64,000 bases of DNA from CAYVHB01 sp964450865 (GTDB taxonomy: Bacteria; Bacillota; Clostridia; Saccharofermentanales; UBA5734). The translations under genes were made by a program, and so were the position numbers. Below, piece by piece: positions 1-8,811 of this stretch (within the stretch, counting starts at the first letter, position 1; each line of letters opens with the position of its first letter). Where the stretch lies: assembly GCA_964450865.1 (NCBI GenBank), contig CAYVHB010000001.1, positions 62,001 through 126,000 on the forward strand. The letters are read 5' to 3'. The notes beneath the pieces were generated by a model. That model was given only the letters and a program-made list of their open reading frames with translations, had not been told where the DNA came from and searched no databases.

Positions 1-62
1 CCCTGAAAATATCCTATCGCTAAATTAAATAATTTAATAAATGGCTGACAGGTCAGCTATTT

Positions 63-2360
63 TTACCAGTCTGCTCCGGTGGGCCGCTTTCGGCTCAGGG
101 GCCAGACGCGCTGCCAGAAGTATGCTAGCGGCGTCATATTGGCTTGCAGGCGCAGCTCCAGGTTCTGGCGCAAAGCGGCCAGCCGCGCCAGTTCGGCGGC
201 CTGCGGGACAATGGCACCATAATGCAGGCGGACCACCGGCCAGAATACCGACGGTAAATCCAGGCCGTCAATCCGGATAAAGGTCTCAGCACGTGCGGCA
301 AACTGGCTGAGGGTCTCCCCTTTTTCCGGCTGCAGATCCAGGCAGGCCAGCTGGCGCAGGCAATCACGAAAATAATAATGCAGACTCTTGCCCGGGTCAG
401 GAATCAGGCGGTCGATATAGGCTGGCTGGAAGGTCTGGCGCTGACGATGCCAGACATAGGCCAGCAACAGGCGGCCGGCGACAACCAGCAAAATCAGGGC
501 GACCAGGCCCAGCAGCCAGCCCAGGGCTGTTCCGTTCTTTGTCGGCCCGGTGGCTGGTGGCGTGACGGTCGGCCCTGGTCCGGGTGTGGGCTCTGCCGAA
601 ATGGCCGGGGTCGGCGACACACCCGGATTCTCGGCTTCACCAGCCGGGGTTGCATCAAATGTCAGCCAGCCGACACCCTGAAAATAGAGTTCAGCCCAGG
701 CGTGGGCATTGCGGCCGCTGGCCTGATAGGTCCGAGCCGCCTGATTATAATCCAGGCTGAAACCTTCGACATAGCGCGCGGGAATGCCAAGGGTGCGGGC
801 CATGACAGCCAGCGCCGTGGCATAATACACGCATGTTCCCCGACGGTCTGCCAGGAAATTGGCTACAAAATCCTGATCAGCGGGCGGCAGCGGTGGCTGC
901 AGGGTATAGCGGCCCGTCTCGCGCAGATAGGATTCAAGACGCAAGGCCCTGGCAAATGGCGTACTGGCGTCCGCAGTCACGGTACGGGCCGTTTGGCCGA
1001 CTACCGCTGGCAAGTTGTCCGGCAGCTGCAGATAATCAGCCTGTATCTGCGCCCATTGACGGTCATCCGTGCTAGCCAATTTCACTTCCTCGGCCAGCAT
1101 GGCCTGGTCAAAACCGGTTTGCTGGCGGTCGAGCCAGCTGGTCGTCACCGTATACCGGAAAAGAGCCGGCGGGGTCTGCAGGGTAAACAGGTCGCCATCC
1201 AGTGTGAAATAGGGTGTATAACGCAGTCGATGCGGCAGGCTGATTTGTTGCACGGCACCTGCTGTAAATAATGTCGCCAGGGCTTGCTGATGGCTGATCT
1301 GCAGCTGCAGATTGTGGCGCCAGGCCAGGCGAAAGGCCTGGTTACCGCGTCCGGCCGGCATATTTTTGTTAAACACGGCATTCTGTTGCTCACGCCAGAG
1401 TGAGCTGTCCAGGCGATAGATCCGGTTCTGGCCGCGCAACCAGCTGTTTCCCGTATAAATGCGGCGCGTCAGGCCACGCAGCAGCACGGCCCGCTCGCTT
1501 TGCACCTGCAGCACCAGCAGCGGGCTCAAGCTGACCGGCCCGCCGAGGCGGTAGCCGGCATCGTTATAACCATAATAAATCAGGTTAAAAGCCGGGCTCG
1601 GCCGCCCAGGAGCGAAGCGATTGGCCCACAGATCCTGGACATCAGTCAGCCAATTGGCCAGTGGCGCCAGTCGCCAGTCCGTTGTCTGCCCGGGGACCAG
1701 CGCGGGGGCCAGCACCAGGCTGATGATGATAACCGGTAAAGCCAGCCATTGCATGGGCGCACGGGGCAAGACTGCATCATGTGGCCGATGACGGCGGATC
1801 GCACTGCTGAAAGCTCGTGGCAACTGCAGCAGAACCGCGGCCAGCAACAACAGAAAGCGCGGCAGCAGGACTGGTGGTCCGCTCAGGGCCACAGCCAGGC
1901 CACCTGCTGCCAGCAGCAGGTAAACGGGCAGGCGATCAACATGGCGGACCAGCCAGCGACTGACCAGGGCCAGCGGCAGCAAGAGAAAGGCGGTCAGGAC
2001 TAGCTGGACTGGCGGGGCCGGGGCTGCCAGGGTCCAGAAGTCCTGATACCAGTCTAAGGTCCAATGCATAAACGTGGTCAGATCCGGCCAGCGCCTGACC
2101 AGGCGGGCAACCAGGATAGCCAGTCCCCCGATCGCGCCAAGGATGAGGAGCTTGCGGCCAATGTGCCGGCTGATCCAGGCAACAAAACCGCTCAGGGCAA
2201 GTCCCAGGCCAAACAGCTGCCATAAAGGCAGGTCAAAGGAACGCAGCTGCAGCAGCAGGGCGCCCAGCCCGCTGGTCAGCAGGGTGGCCTGCAGAAAATC
2301 AAGCAGTGATGCTGAAAACAGGCGATGCCAGCGAAGCAGGCTGTCAGGCTGCTGTTTCAT
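63..2360 (-). CDS. Transglutaminase-like membrane protein (TgpA/DUF3488 type)
   Basis: About 765 residues from an ATG at 2360. The N-terminal ~200 residues hold several hydrophobic membrane spans. A long extracytoplasmic part follows, with a transglutaminase-like core whose triad is visible: Cys near 509 in GTCVYYATAL, His near 552 in RNAHAWAELY and Asp near 568 in WLTFDATP. After it come a Pro/Thr-rich linker, one more membrane span and a cytoplasmic tail. The start overlaps the stop of the DUF58 gene (ATGA). The ORF could be extended upstream to a TTG, but the coupled ATG fits better. In the family, MoxR, DUF58 and transglutaminase-like genes form a conserved module; the substrate is unknown. 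The membrane-transglutaminase class is firm, the physiological role is not. Confidence 0.88.
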   Translation of the reverse strand: MKQQPDSLLRWHRLFSASLLDFLQATLLTSGLGALLLQLRSFDLPLWQLFGLGLALSGFVAWISRHIGRKLLILGAIGGLAILVARLVRRWPDLTTFMHWTLDWYQDFWTLAAPAPPVQLVLTAFLLLPLALVSRWLVRHVDRLPVYLLLAAGGLAVALSGPPVLLPRFLLLLAAVLLQLPRAFSSAIRRHRPHDAVLPRAPMQWLALPVIIISLVLAPALVPGQTTDWRLAPLANWLTDVQDLWANRFAPGRPSPAFNLIYYGYNDAGYRLGGPVSLSPLLVLQVQSERAVLLRGLTRRIYTGNSWLRGQNRIYRLDSSLWREQQNAVFNKNMPAGRGNQAFRLAWRHNLQLQISHQQALATLFTAGAVQQISLPHRLRYTPYFTLDGDLFTLQTPPALFRYTVTTSWLDRQQTGFDQAMLAEEVKLASTDDRQWAQIQADYLQLPDNLPAVVGQTARTVTADASTPFARALRLESYLRETGRYTLQPPLPPADQDFVANFLADRRGTCVYYATALAVMARTLGIPARYVEGFSLDYNQAARTYQASGRNAHAWAELYFQGVGWLTFDATPAGEAENPGVSPTPAISAEPTPGPGPTVTPPATGPTKNGTALGWLLGLVALILLVVAGRLLLAYVWHRQRQTFQPAYIDRLIPDPGKSLHYYFRDCLRQLACLDLQPEKGETLSQFAARAETFIRIDGLDLPSVFWPVVRLHYGAIVPQAAELARLAALRQNLELRLQANMTPLAYFWQRVWPLSRKRPTGADW

Positions 2361-3781
2361 GATGGTCCACCCGGCATGAAGCCGGTTGTACAAGCTGCTC
2401 CCCCCTGCTGGGCCAGAACAGTGGGAAAATCCTGACCGTAATGAAAGGACCAGACTGTAACCTGCAGGGCTTGCAGCTGTTTTTGCAGACGGTCATGGTT
2501 CTGGATAACGGCTGGTCCGGCCAGGGCGGGGTCCGGTGCGGCCAGGACCACGACGACCGGGCTGCCGCGGCGCCGGATCGCCGCCAATTGTGACACCAGG
2601 CTGATATCCAGGCTGGTCGACAGGACCAGCAGGGCCCGAGCAGTCACGATCCGGGAAGTCAGATCGTTCAGGGCAGCAGACAGGGCGCGTTTGTCTTGAA
2701 TGGTCGACAGCGGCGTGGTTGCCAGCCAGCGATAATAGCGCTCGAAATCAGCCAGGCCGCGCTGGTCCGGCTCGGCCAGTGAAACATAGCCCCGGGCACC
2801 TTGCCCGGGCATCCGGATGTGCTGGTCCGGATGGCTGCGCGCCCATGGCACATCCGTCACTCCGGCTGCTATCATTTGCATAGGCTGGCGGTGGCGTAAC
2901 AAATAATAAATCAGGGCGGCTGCGCTTTCGGCCAGGGCGTCCCCGGCCTGGCAGGCGGCTTCTCCACTCCACATCGACTGCCAGTCCAGGATCAGCCAGA
3001 TCCGCGGTTCGGCAAGCTGTTCGAACTGGCGTGTCAGCAGTGTCTGCTGGCGCAGCGATACCTTCCAGTGAATCAGGCGCCGCGAATCACCGGGCCGATA
3101 AGCCCGGACACTGGAAAATGGCGCACTGTCATCAGCAGTTGCCGTCGCCTGGTGGGCAAAAGCCTTATGATCGGCGACTGGCAGCGGCAAGTATTCGAGC
3201 TTATGCAGCAGCGGATATACCACCAGCTCCGGCTGCCGGTAATATGGCAGCAGACGCAGGTCAAAGGGCAGCCGGATCAGGTTGAAAATATCAATCAGGT
3301 CCATGATGGTCATGCCGATCGCGTAGCGGCCGCGATAAGGACAGTCAAGAACCCGGTCCAGACTCAGATGGCTCCGGGCTGCCAGATTGAACTGCAGGAT
3401 TTGCCGGGGTGGCCAGCCTGGCACGGCCAGGCGGATTTTCATCAGCGGATAGGGCAGCAACTGCTCATTGTGAACGGCCAGATGCAAATGTACCGGCTGG
3501 CCGCGTGTCGTCTGGCTGGCCGACAGTTCCTGGGTAAAAGCAAAGGAAAAGGCGGTCCACAGGTCCATCGTCAGGGCCGCCGCTGCCAGCAGGGCCTGAA
3601 GCAGGAACAGCACATAGAACAGCCGGTAACCACTGGCCAGGCCAGCCAATAGCCAGAAACCGGCCAGGCCATAATAAACAGGACGCCAGACAGACAAAAA
3701 ACGGTCAGACCCTGCGACGGAAGTGTCGGATCTGGCCGTATCATTTGCCGGACTGGTTTTCTGGCTGCCGCGGTTATTCAT
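2357..3781 (-). CDS. DUF58 domain protein, middle gene of MoxR module
   Basis: 474 residues. Two hydrophobic segments lie near residues 35-75, followed by the cytoplasmic DUF58 region with the typical stretch RAYRPGDSRRLIHWK and a VWA-like C-terminal part. Its first ATG overlaps the stop of the moxR gene by four bases (3778-3781), and its stop overlaps the start of the transglutaminase gene, so the three are translationally coupled. DUF58 proteins always accompany MoxR ATPases and are thought to act with them as membrane-linked chaperones. No specific substrate can be read from the sequence. The N-terminal 25 residues are polar and probably disordered. Confidence 0.88.
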   Translation of the reverse strand: MNNRGSQKTSPANDTARSDTSVAGSDRFLSVWRPVYYGLAGFWLLAGLASGYRLFYVLFLLQALLAAAALTMDLWTAFSFAFTQELSASQTTRGQPVHLHLAVHNEQLLPYPLMKIRLAVPGWPPRQILQFNLAARSHLSLDRVLDCPYRGRYAIGMTIMDLIDIFNLIRLPFDLRLLPYYRQPELVVYPLLHKLEYLPLPVADHKAFAHQATATADDSAPFSSVRAYRPGDSRRLIHWKVSLRQQTLLTRQFEQLAEPRIWLILDWQSMWSGEAACQAGDALAESAAALIYYLLRHRQPMQMIAAGVTDVPWARSHPDQHIRMPGQGARGYVSLAEPDQRGLADFERYYRWLATTPLSTIQDKRALSAALNDLTSRIVTARALLVLSTSLDISLVSQLAAIRRRGSPVVVVLAAPDPALAGPAVIQNHDRLQKQLQALQVTVWSFHYGQDFPTVLAQQGGAACTTGFMPGGPS

Positions 3782-4716
3782 ATGACCGCCGGTACCAGAA
3801 CATCGCGGATAATGCCATTGAGCAGCCGCTGGACTGCCTGGCTGTCCAGCGCCGCTTCCGGCCGCAGGACCAGCCTGTGGACCAGCACGGGCTGCAGCAT
3901 CTGCTGGACATCATCAGGCAGGACAAAATCACGCCCCTGCAGACAGGCCCAGGCCCGGGCTGCCCGCAGCAGGGCAATGCTGCCGCGCGGGCTGATCCCC
4001 AGGGCTATCGCCTCATGATGGCGCGTTTTGTCGACCAGCAGGGCAATGTATTCCAGGACAGCGGCGCTGACATGGATGGAACGGCACTGATCTTGCAGGG
4101 CCATGATGGATTCGCGGCTGGCCACGGGCTGCAAGTCGCTGACCAGGGGTGGCTGCAGGTGCTGCTGCAAGATCTGGACAGCTTCCTGGTGCGTCGGATA
4201 ACCCAGTGCCAGGCGCAGCAGGAAACGATCCAGCTGTGCCTCCGGCAAGGGGAAGGTACCGGCGTATTCAATCGGATTCTGGGTAGCCAGCACCATGAAC
4301 GGCTGCGGCACCGGATAGGTCTGGCCTTCGACCGTGACCTGGTTTTCCTGCATGACCTCCAGCAGGCTGGACTGGGTCTTGGGGCTGCTGCGGTTGATTT
4401 CATCAGCCAGGATAACCTGGCTCATGATGGCACCGGGCTGGAAAGTCAGGGTCCCGCGCCGGATATCATAAAGATTGAAACCGGTGATATCGGACGGCAG
4501 CACATCCGGGGTGAACTGGATGCGCTGGAAACTCAGGTCCAGTGAGCGCGCAAATGCCTGGGCCAGCGTCGTCTTGCCAACTCCCGGTACATCTTCGATC
4601 AGAACATGTCCCTGACAGAGCAAAGCTGTCAGCAGCAGTTCGATTGCGGGCTCCTTGCCGACCAGGACCCGGCCGATATTCTGGGCAATGTCCTGTAACA
4701 AAGTCTGGGCGTTCAT
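3778..4716 (-). CDS. MoxR-type AAA+ ATPase
   Basis: 312 residues from the ATG at 4716, preceded by GAGAGG at a 7-nt spacing; a TTG five codons upstream is less likely. Walker A is PGVGKTT at residues 44-50, Walker B is ILADEINR near 105-112, and a sensor-like ATQNP follows. Length and motifs match the MoxR family of AAA+ chaperone-like ATPases. First gene of the coupled MoxR-DUF58-transglutaminase operon. MoxR proteins are proposed to assemble or activate partner complexes; here the partner would be the two genes downstream. Family assignment is secure; the biological process is inferred. Confidence 0.93.
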   Translation of the reverse strand: MNAQTLLQDIAQNIGRVLVGKEPAIELLLTALLCQGHVLIEDVPGVGKTTLAQAFARSLDLSFQRIQFTPDVLPSDITGFNLYDIRRGTLTFQPGAIMSQVILADEINRSSPKTQSSLLEVMQENQVTVEGQTYPVPQPFMVLATQNPIEYAGTFPLPEAQLDRFLLRLALGYPTHQEAVQILQQHLQPPLVSDLQPVASRESIMALQDQCRSIHVSAAVLEYIALLVDKTRHHEAIALGISPRGSIALLRAARAWACLQGRDFVLPDDVQQMLQPVLVHRLVLRPEAALDSQAVQRLLNGIIRDVLVPAVI

Positions 4717-4831
4717 CACCGGACCTCTCAAAATTGTATTCTCGGATTTGCGTCTGCAAGCTTGCCGCGGCGAGTTGGTAGCTTCGTGCTTTTTGGAAAT
4801 TGCTGGCCGCAGCCGGTCGGGTACTTTGCAT

Positions 4832-5287
4832 TTATCGTTTTTTCGAAGCGGAGGCAGTTGTATCGGTGGTCGGCCTGGGTGTCGGTTTGCGGGTCGGCCT
4901 GGGGGTGGGCTTCTTGGTAGGAGTTGGTTTCACAGTAGGAGTCGGCTGAAGTGATGTTGTGGCGGCCGCTGTCGTCTGTACAGCTGTTGTGCTGCGGACT
5001 GTCGCGGACGATGTAACTGCGGCAGTCGTTTGCTGACTGTTTGCGGTTGACGGATCGGCGTTCGATGTCGTTGTCACGGTAGCCGGGCGTTTCTGATCCT
5101 GAGCCAGGACCACCTGACGGATCAAGAATGCACCGAGAACGACAATGACAAGAGCGGTGACCAGCCAGATCACCAGCATGCCGCTGCTGCCACGTCTGGC
5201 TTGTAGGGAGACTGGTCGATGATGAACATGAACTTTTTTTGCCAGGACAGATCTACGTTGCAAGAACAATAAAGCACCTTCTTTCAC
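4832..5287 (-). CDS. Mucin-like single-pass membrane protein, Thr/Pro-rich tail
   Basis: About 151 residues from a GTG start with no clear ribosome binding site; a TTG at 5263 is an alternative. A basic N-terminus (residues 1-35) is followed by one membrane span (about 37-60). After that comes a tail made almost wholly of Thr, Ala, Pro, Ser and Lys, ending in repeats of the type KPTPRPT. No enzymatic domain, sortase motif or lipobox is visible. The layout suggests a type II protein with an extracellular, possibly glycosylated or wall-spanning stalk. A second protein of the same build, with a closely similar TPTPRPTPRPTT motif, lies at 11484-11999. Function unknown. It is upstream of the moxR gene in the same direction, about 115 nt away. 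Confidence 0.6.
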   Translation of the reverse strand: MKEGALLFLQRRSVLAKKVHVHHRPVSLQARRGSSGMLVIWLVTALVIVVLGAFLIRQVVLAQDQKRPATVTTTSNADPSTANSQQTTAAVTSSATVRSTTAVQTTAAATTSLQPTPTVKPTPTKKPTPRPTRKPTPRPTTDTTASASKKR

Positions 5288-5602
5288 GATTGAGACTGCA
5301 GGATAACCGGATCAGCTGACCCCTCTATCTTAATTCAATCGTATCAGATTTACATTAGAGTCCTGTAAACTCTTGCTTTCAGCAGAGTCCGGCCCTGTTC
5401 TGGTTTAACCCTTCACATTAAAGTTCTGTTAACAAAATAGAGTCAATGCTCCTGGACCAGTTTTTTATTAACCTGCAAGACTAACGGGTAATGGATCCAG
5501 ATATACGGGCGACGGATCCAAACTGACTGGTGATGGAACCAAGGGACAGTTCTCCCACCCTTGACAGCACCGATAACCATGGCTGCCCAGTCCGGGTCCC
5601 TT
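5288..5602. other. Gene-free stretch
   Basis: No convincing gene on either strand. The sequence is more AT-rich than its surroundings from 5325 to 5480. It includes short degenerate direct copies around GGATCCA (near 5490-5540), of the kind seen in several other gaps of this window. It probably carries the promoter of the mucin-like gene on the minus strand, but no hexamer pair stood out clearly. Confidence 0.5.
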
Positions 5603-6952
5603 TCAGCGCAAGGCCTGCAGGCGGGCGACCACCGCAGCAATATCCGTACAGTCGGCCGGCGCAAACATCACCGCCTGATCAATAGCCTGGCGAACCTGGC
5701 CTGCGAGGATCTTGTCGCCGATGATAATGCTGCCCTTGAGCAAACCCTGGCGCAGATTGAACGCCAGGTAACCATCGGCGGTCTCTTCTTCCAGGAAGAC
5801 ATCACCCGGGGCGGCCGGATTAAATTCGCCAATACTGAACAGGTCCAGGCCAAGTACCTTGAGCACATTGGAACGGGGGATGCCACCGAAACGGGTCACC
5901 AGACCCAGCACGTTGCGGGCGGCAATTTTACCCTGATATTGGGCCGCCTGCCACAAGCCATAGAGCTGGCCGTTGTGTTCGACGACATCTCCGGCGGCAA
6001 AAATATCCGCATCTGAAGTCCGCAGCAGATCATCCACCACCAGGCCTTTATGAACGGTCAACCCACACGAGCGGGCCAGAGCCAGGTTGGGCCGGACACC
6101 GGCGGTGATCAGGACATAGCGGGCGGCCAGGATTTCGCCACCTTCCAGGCGGATCCCCTCACATTGTTCATGACCGACAATCGCTTCGATCCGCACCCCC
6201 TCACGCACGGCAATACCCAGATCCGCAACAAAATGGCGCAGACAGGCTGCGGCGTTGCGATTGAGCTGGGCCGGCATCAGGTAATCTGCAGCTTCGAGCA
6301 AGGTCACACTGGCACCACCCCGGGCCAGGGCCCCGGCAGTTTCAAGGCCCAGGATCCCGCCGCCGATACACAGCAGCGGTTCACCGGGCTGTACCTGGTC
6401 GAGAATGCGCCGGGCATCGTCGATGGTCCGGACTGTCAGCACGTTTGGCAGCTGACTGCCGGGGATGGGGGGAACGAAAGGCCCGGCACCGGTCGCCAGT
6501 ACCAGTTTGTCATAGTTGCGCCGGCCACCATCTGCCAGCAAAACCTGGCGGGCAGTCCTGTCAATGCCAATCACAGCCTGGTCCAGAAGCAGCTCAATCC
6601 GCTGTTCTTCATACCAGGCAGCCGGATAAATCGGCAAGTGACTCTCGTTGATTTCCCGGGCCAGATAGCGGGTCAGATTGAGGCGATAATACGGCAGGTG
6701 GGGCTCAGTGCTGATCAGGGTAATCCGTACAGTCGGCGAATGCTGGCGCAATTCCTCCGCACAGGCCAGGCCGGCAATGCCACTGCCGATGATCAATACC
6801 TGAATATCCGGTGACGTCGCGGCAGCGACAATTTCCGGGGTCAGCTGGGCGTAGGGTTCAAACTGATCCGAACTGGCGGCACAGATGGGACATTTGCGCG
6901 GCGGTGCATCGCCAGTGTGGATGTAGCCGCAGATCAGGCAACGAAATTGCAT
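5603..6952 (-). CDS. Rubredoxin-domain FAD-dependent NAD(P)H oxidoreductase
   Basis: 449 residues; ATG preceded by AAGGAG at 7 nt. The N-terminus is a small rubredoxin-like iron site with Cys5-x2-Cys8 and Cys21-x2-Cys24. A two-dinucleotide-fold flavoprotein follows: FAD-binding IGSGIAGLACAEEL near residue 55 and a second GGGILGLETAGAL near 197 for NAD(P)H. It resembles NADH:rubredoxin oxidoreductases and NirB-like reductases in which the electron acceptor domain is fused to the reductase. Such proteins in anaerobes pass electrons to oxygen- or peroxide-reducing partners; that role is inferred. A 47-nt gap separates it from the upstream flavoprotein gene, so co-transcription with the glycerol-phosphate-type operon is plausible. 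Confidence 0.88.
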   Translation of the reverse strand: MQFRCLICGYIHTGDAPPRKCPICAASSDQFEPYAQLTPEIVAAATSPDIQVLIIGSGIAGLACAEELRQHSPTVRITLISTEPHLPYYRLNLTRYLAREINESHLPIYPAAWYEEQRIELLLDQAVIGIDRTARQVLLADGGRRNYDKLVLATGAGPFVPPIPGSQLPNVLTVRTIDDARRILDQVQPGEPLLCIGGGILGLETAGALARGGASVTLLEAADYLMPAQLNRNAAACLRHFVADLGIAVREGVRIEAIVGHEQCEGIRLEGGEILAARYVLITAGVRPNLALARSCGLTVHKGLVVDDLLRTSDADIFAAGDVVEHNGQLYGLWQAAQYQGKIAARNVLGLVTRFGGIPRSNVLKVLGLDLFSIGEFNPAAPGDVFLEEETADGYLAFNLRQGLLKGSIIIGDKILAGQVRQAIDQAVMFAPADCTDIAAVVARLQALR

Positions 6953-6999
6953 GTTGTTTCTCCTTGTAGCATGATTTTTAGCAGCATTTTCTTCAGTCT

Positions 7000-8811
7000 T
7001 CAGCGATTATCTGCCCGGCCGACCCTTTTTGTCACCATGACGGCACTACCCAGGCCAAGCAGATCGGGATCCACGATCTGACCCGGGTGGACCGGCGCAG
7101 TCAGGCTGATTGATTGCAGCCGGGCCATTGCCGCCGGAATCTGGTCAAGGGGTATCGGCTGGGTCAGGCGCACACTGGCCAGTGGCAGCTGACCGCCGTG
7201 AACCTTCACAGACGTTGTCACAATCCGCCGCGGGTCACGCACCTCGCTTTCAACGAATCCGCGGCCGCGCGGGCAGCCGGCACCATCAAGCACGAGAATA
7301 TCCGTGCCATCGAGGGTGACGTCTATATCACAGCCCAGCGGGCAGAGTATGCAGGTTAAAGTGCGCGAGGCAGTAGCCGGAGCAGGCGATTGCCTGGCGA
7401 AATCAGCCGGTGGGGCATGGGTTAAGCGCTGCACGGTCTCCAGGCTGACCTGCAACGGTTCACGGGAGACCAGCTCGCTGCTGCGCACCAGGATCTGGAT
7501 CATTTCAGCCGGATTAGCCTTGCGCAAGGGCGCGCGCTTGACGATCTGCTCTCCCTGGCGGATCAGCAGCTGGCATTTTTTCAGGGGGCGGCGGGCCCGC
7601 AGGCAGAGGGTGAAATCGGCCGTGCCACTGACCGCCTGGGGTACGGTATAGCCAATGGCTGCCGCTGCCTCGATCTTGATCTGCGGCAGTGGCAAACGGG
7701 CCTGGTCCAGATAACGGCCCACCGCTGCTGCCAGCTTTTCGGCTTCCACGGACACATAGTCAACCACATCATGGACCTGCAGGACATTGCCGGCAGCGAA
7801 AATTCCGGAAACTGACGTCTGGTAAAACTCATCGACTAGCGGCCCGCGGGTCCGCGGATCAAGCACAATCCCGGCTTGCAGCGACAATTCGTTTTCAGGA
7901 ATCAGGCCAACCGAGACAATCAGGGTATCACAGGCGATCCGGCGGCTGCTCCCCGGCAGCGGATTGCCCCCGTCATCGACCCGGCTGACCGTGACAGCTT
8001 CCAGACGGGCCTTGCCATGAATCTCAGTCACGGTATGACTTAAATACAACGGGATGTCATAATCACGCAAGCATTGCTCAATATTGCGCGGCAAACCGCT
8101 CGGATAGGGCAGTATTTCAAAGACAGCCAGGACCTGGGCTCCTTCCAGCGTCATCCGTCTGGCCATGATCAGGCCGATGTCCCCCGAGCCAAGGATCACC
8201 ACCCGGCGACCGACCATGATGTTCTTGAGATTCAGATATGCCTGGGCTACCCCGGCGGTAAAGACACCAGCCGGCCGGCTGCCCGGAATCCGGATCGCTT
8301 CACGGGTCCGTTCCCGGCAACCCATGGCCAGTATGACTGCCCGGGCTTGCCAGATGTGCAGGCCCTGACGCGAGGCTGCGGTGACAGTGTGCCCGGCGAT
8401 GTGATCAGCACCATTTCCGGCCGAGATTGACAAAACAGACGTGTCGGTCAGGCATTCGATCCCCAGCGACTGAGCCTCGTCAATAAAGCGCGTGGCATAT
8501 TCAGGACCACTGAGTGATTGCCGATAGCGGAACAGACCAAAGCCGTCGTGGATACATTGGCGCAAAATACCGCCCGGTTCCTTTTCGCGTTCAATAATCA
8601 GGATATCGTGCCAGCCCAGGCGGTACAGGGCGATGGCCGCCGCCAGTCCGGCCGGGCCGCCGCCGATGATGATCACATCGCGTCCAGCCATCCCTTTATC
8701 CCTGGCCGCGTCAGCCAGCGGATCGGTGGATCCGTAATAGCAGCCTGCCCCTGAACCGGCCGCTCCATCGGCCGTTTCAGGTGAAACCGGGCTCTTGTAT
8801 CCTGTTATCAT
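7000..8811 (-). CDS. GlpB-like FAD oxidoreductase fused to DUF1667
   Basis: 603 residues. Residues 1-42 are a poorly conserved extension. A flavoprotein follows, with VIIIGGGPAGLAAAIAL near 45-61, a second dinucleotide fold around VVILGSGDIGLIMARR and a conserved FAAGNV close to the FAD end. From about residue 490 the sequence turns into a DUF1667 domain, with CILCPLGCDI and a later GCPRGRG supplying four cysteines for a probable metal or Fe-S site. In most Clostridia these are two separate genes beside a GlpA-like dehydrogenase; here they are one polypeptide. The ATG overlaps the stop of the upstream gene by four bases. A start at the internal ATG at 8691 is possible but lacks a ribosome site. 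The electron-transfer role is inferred from neighbours. Confidence 0.85.
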   Translation of the reverse strand: MITGYKSPVSPETADGAAGSGAGCYYGSTDPLADAARDKGMAGRDVIIIGGGPAGLAAAIALYRLGWHDILIIEREKEPGGILRQCIHDGFGLFRYRQSLSGPEYATRFIDEAQSLGIECLTDTSVLSISAGNGADHIAGHTVTAASRQGLHIWQARAVILAMGCRERTREAIRIPGSRPAGVFTAGVAQAYLNLKNIMVGRRVVILGSGDIGLIMARRMTLEGAQVLAVFEILPYPSGLPRNIEQCLRDYDIPLYLSHTVTEIHGKARLEAVTVSRVDDGGNPLPGSSRRIACDTLIVSVGLIPENELSLQAGIVLDPRTRGPLVDEFYQTSVSGIFAAGNVLQVHDVVDYVSVEAEKLAAAVGRYLDQARLPLPQIKIEAAAAIGYTVPQAVSGTADFTLCLRARRPLKKCQLLIRQGEQIVKRAPLRKANPAEMIQILVRSSELVSREPLQVSLETVQRLTHAPPADFARQSPAPATASRTLTCILCPLGCDIDVTLDGTDILVLDGAGCPRGRGFVESEVRDPRRIVTTSVKVHGGQLPLASVRLTQPIPLDQIPAAMARLQSISLTAPVHPGQIVDPDLLGLGSAVMVTKRVGRADNR

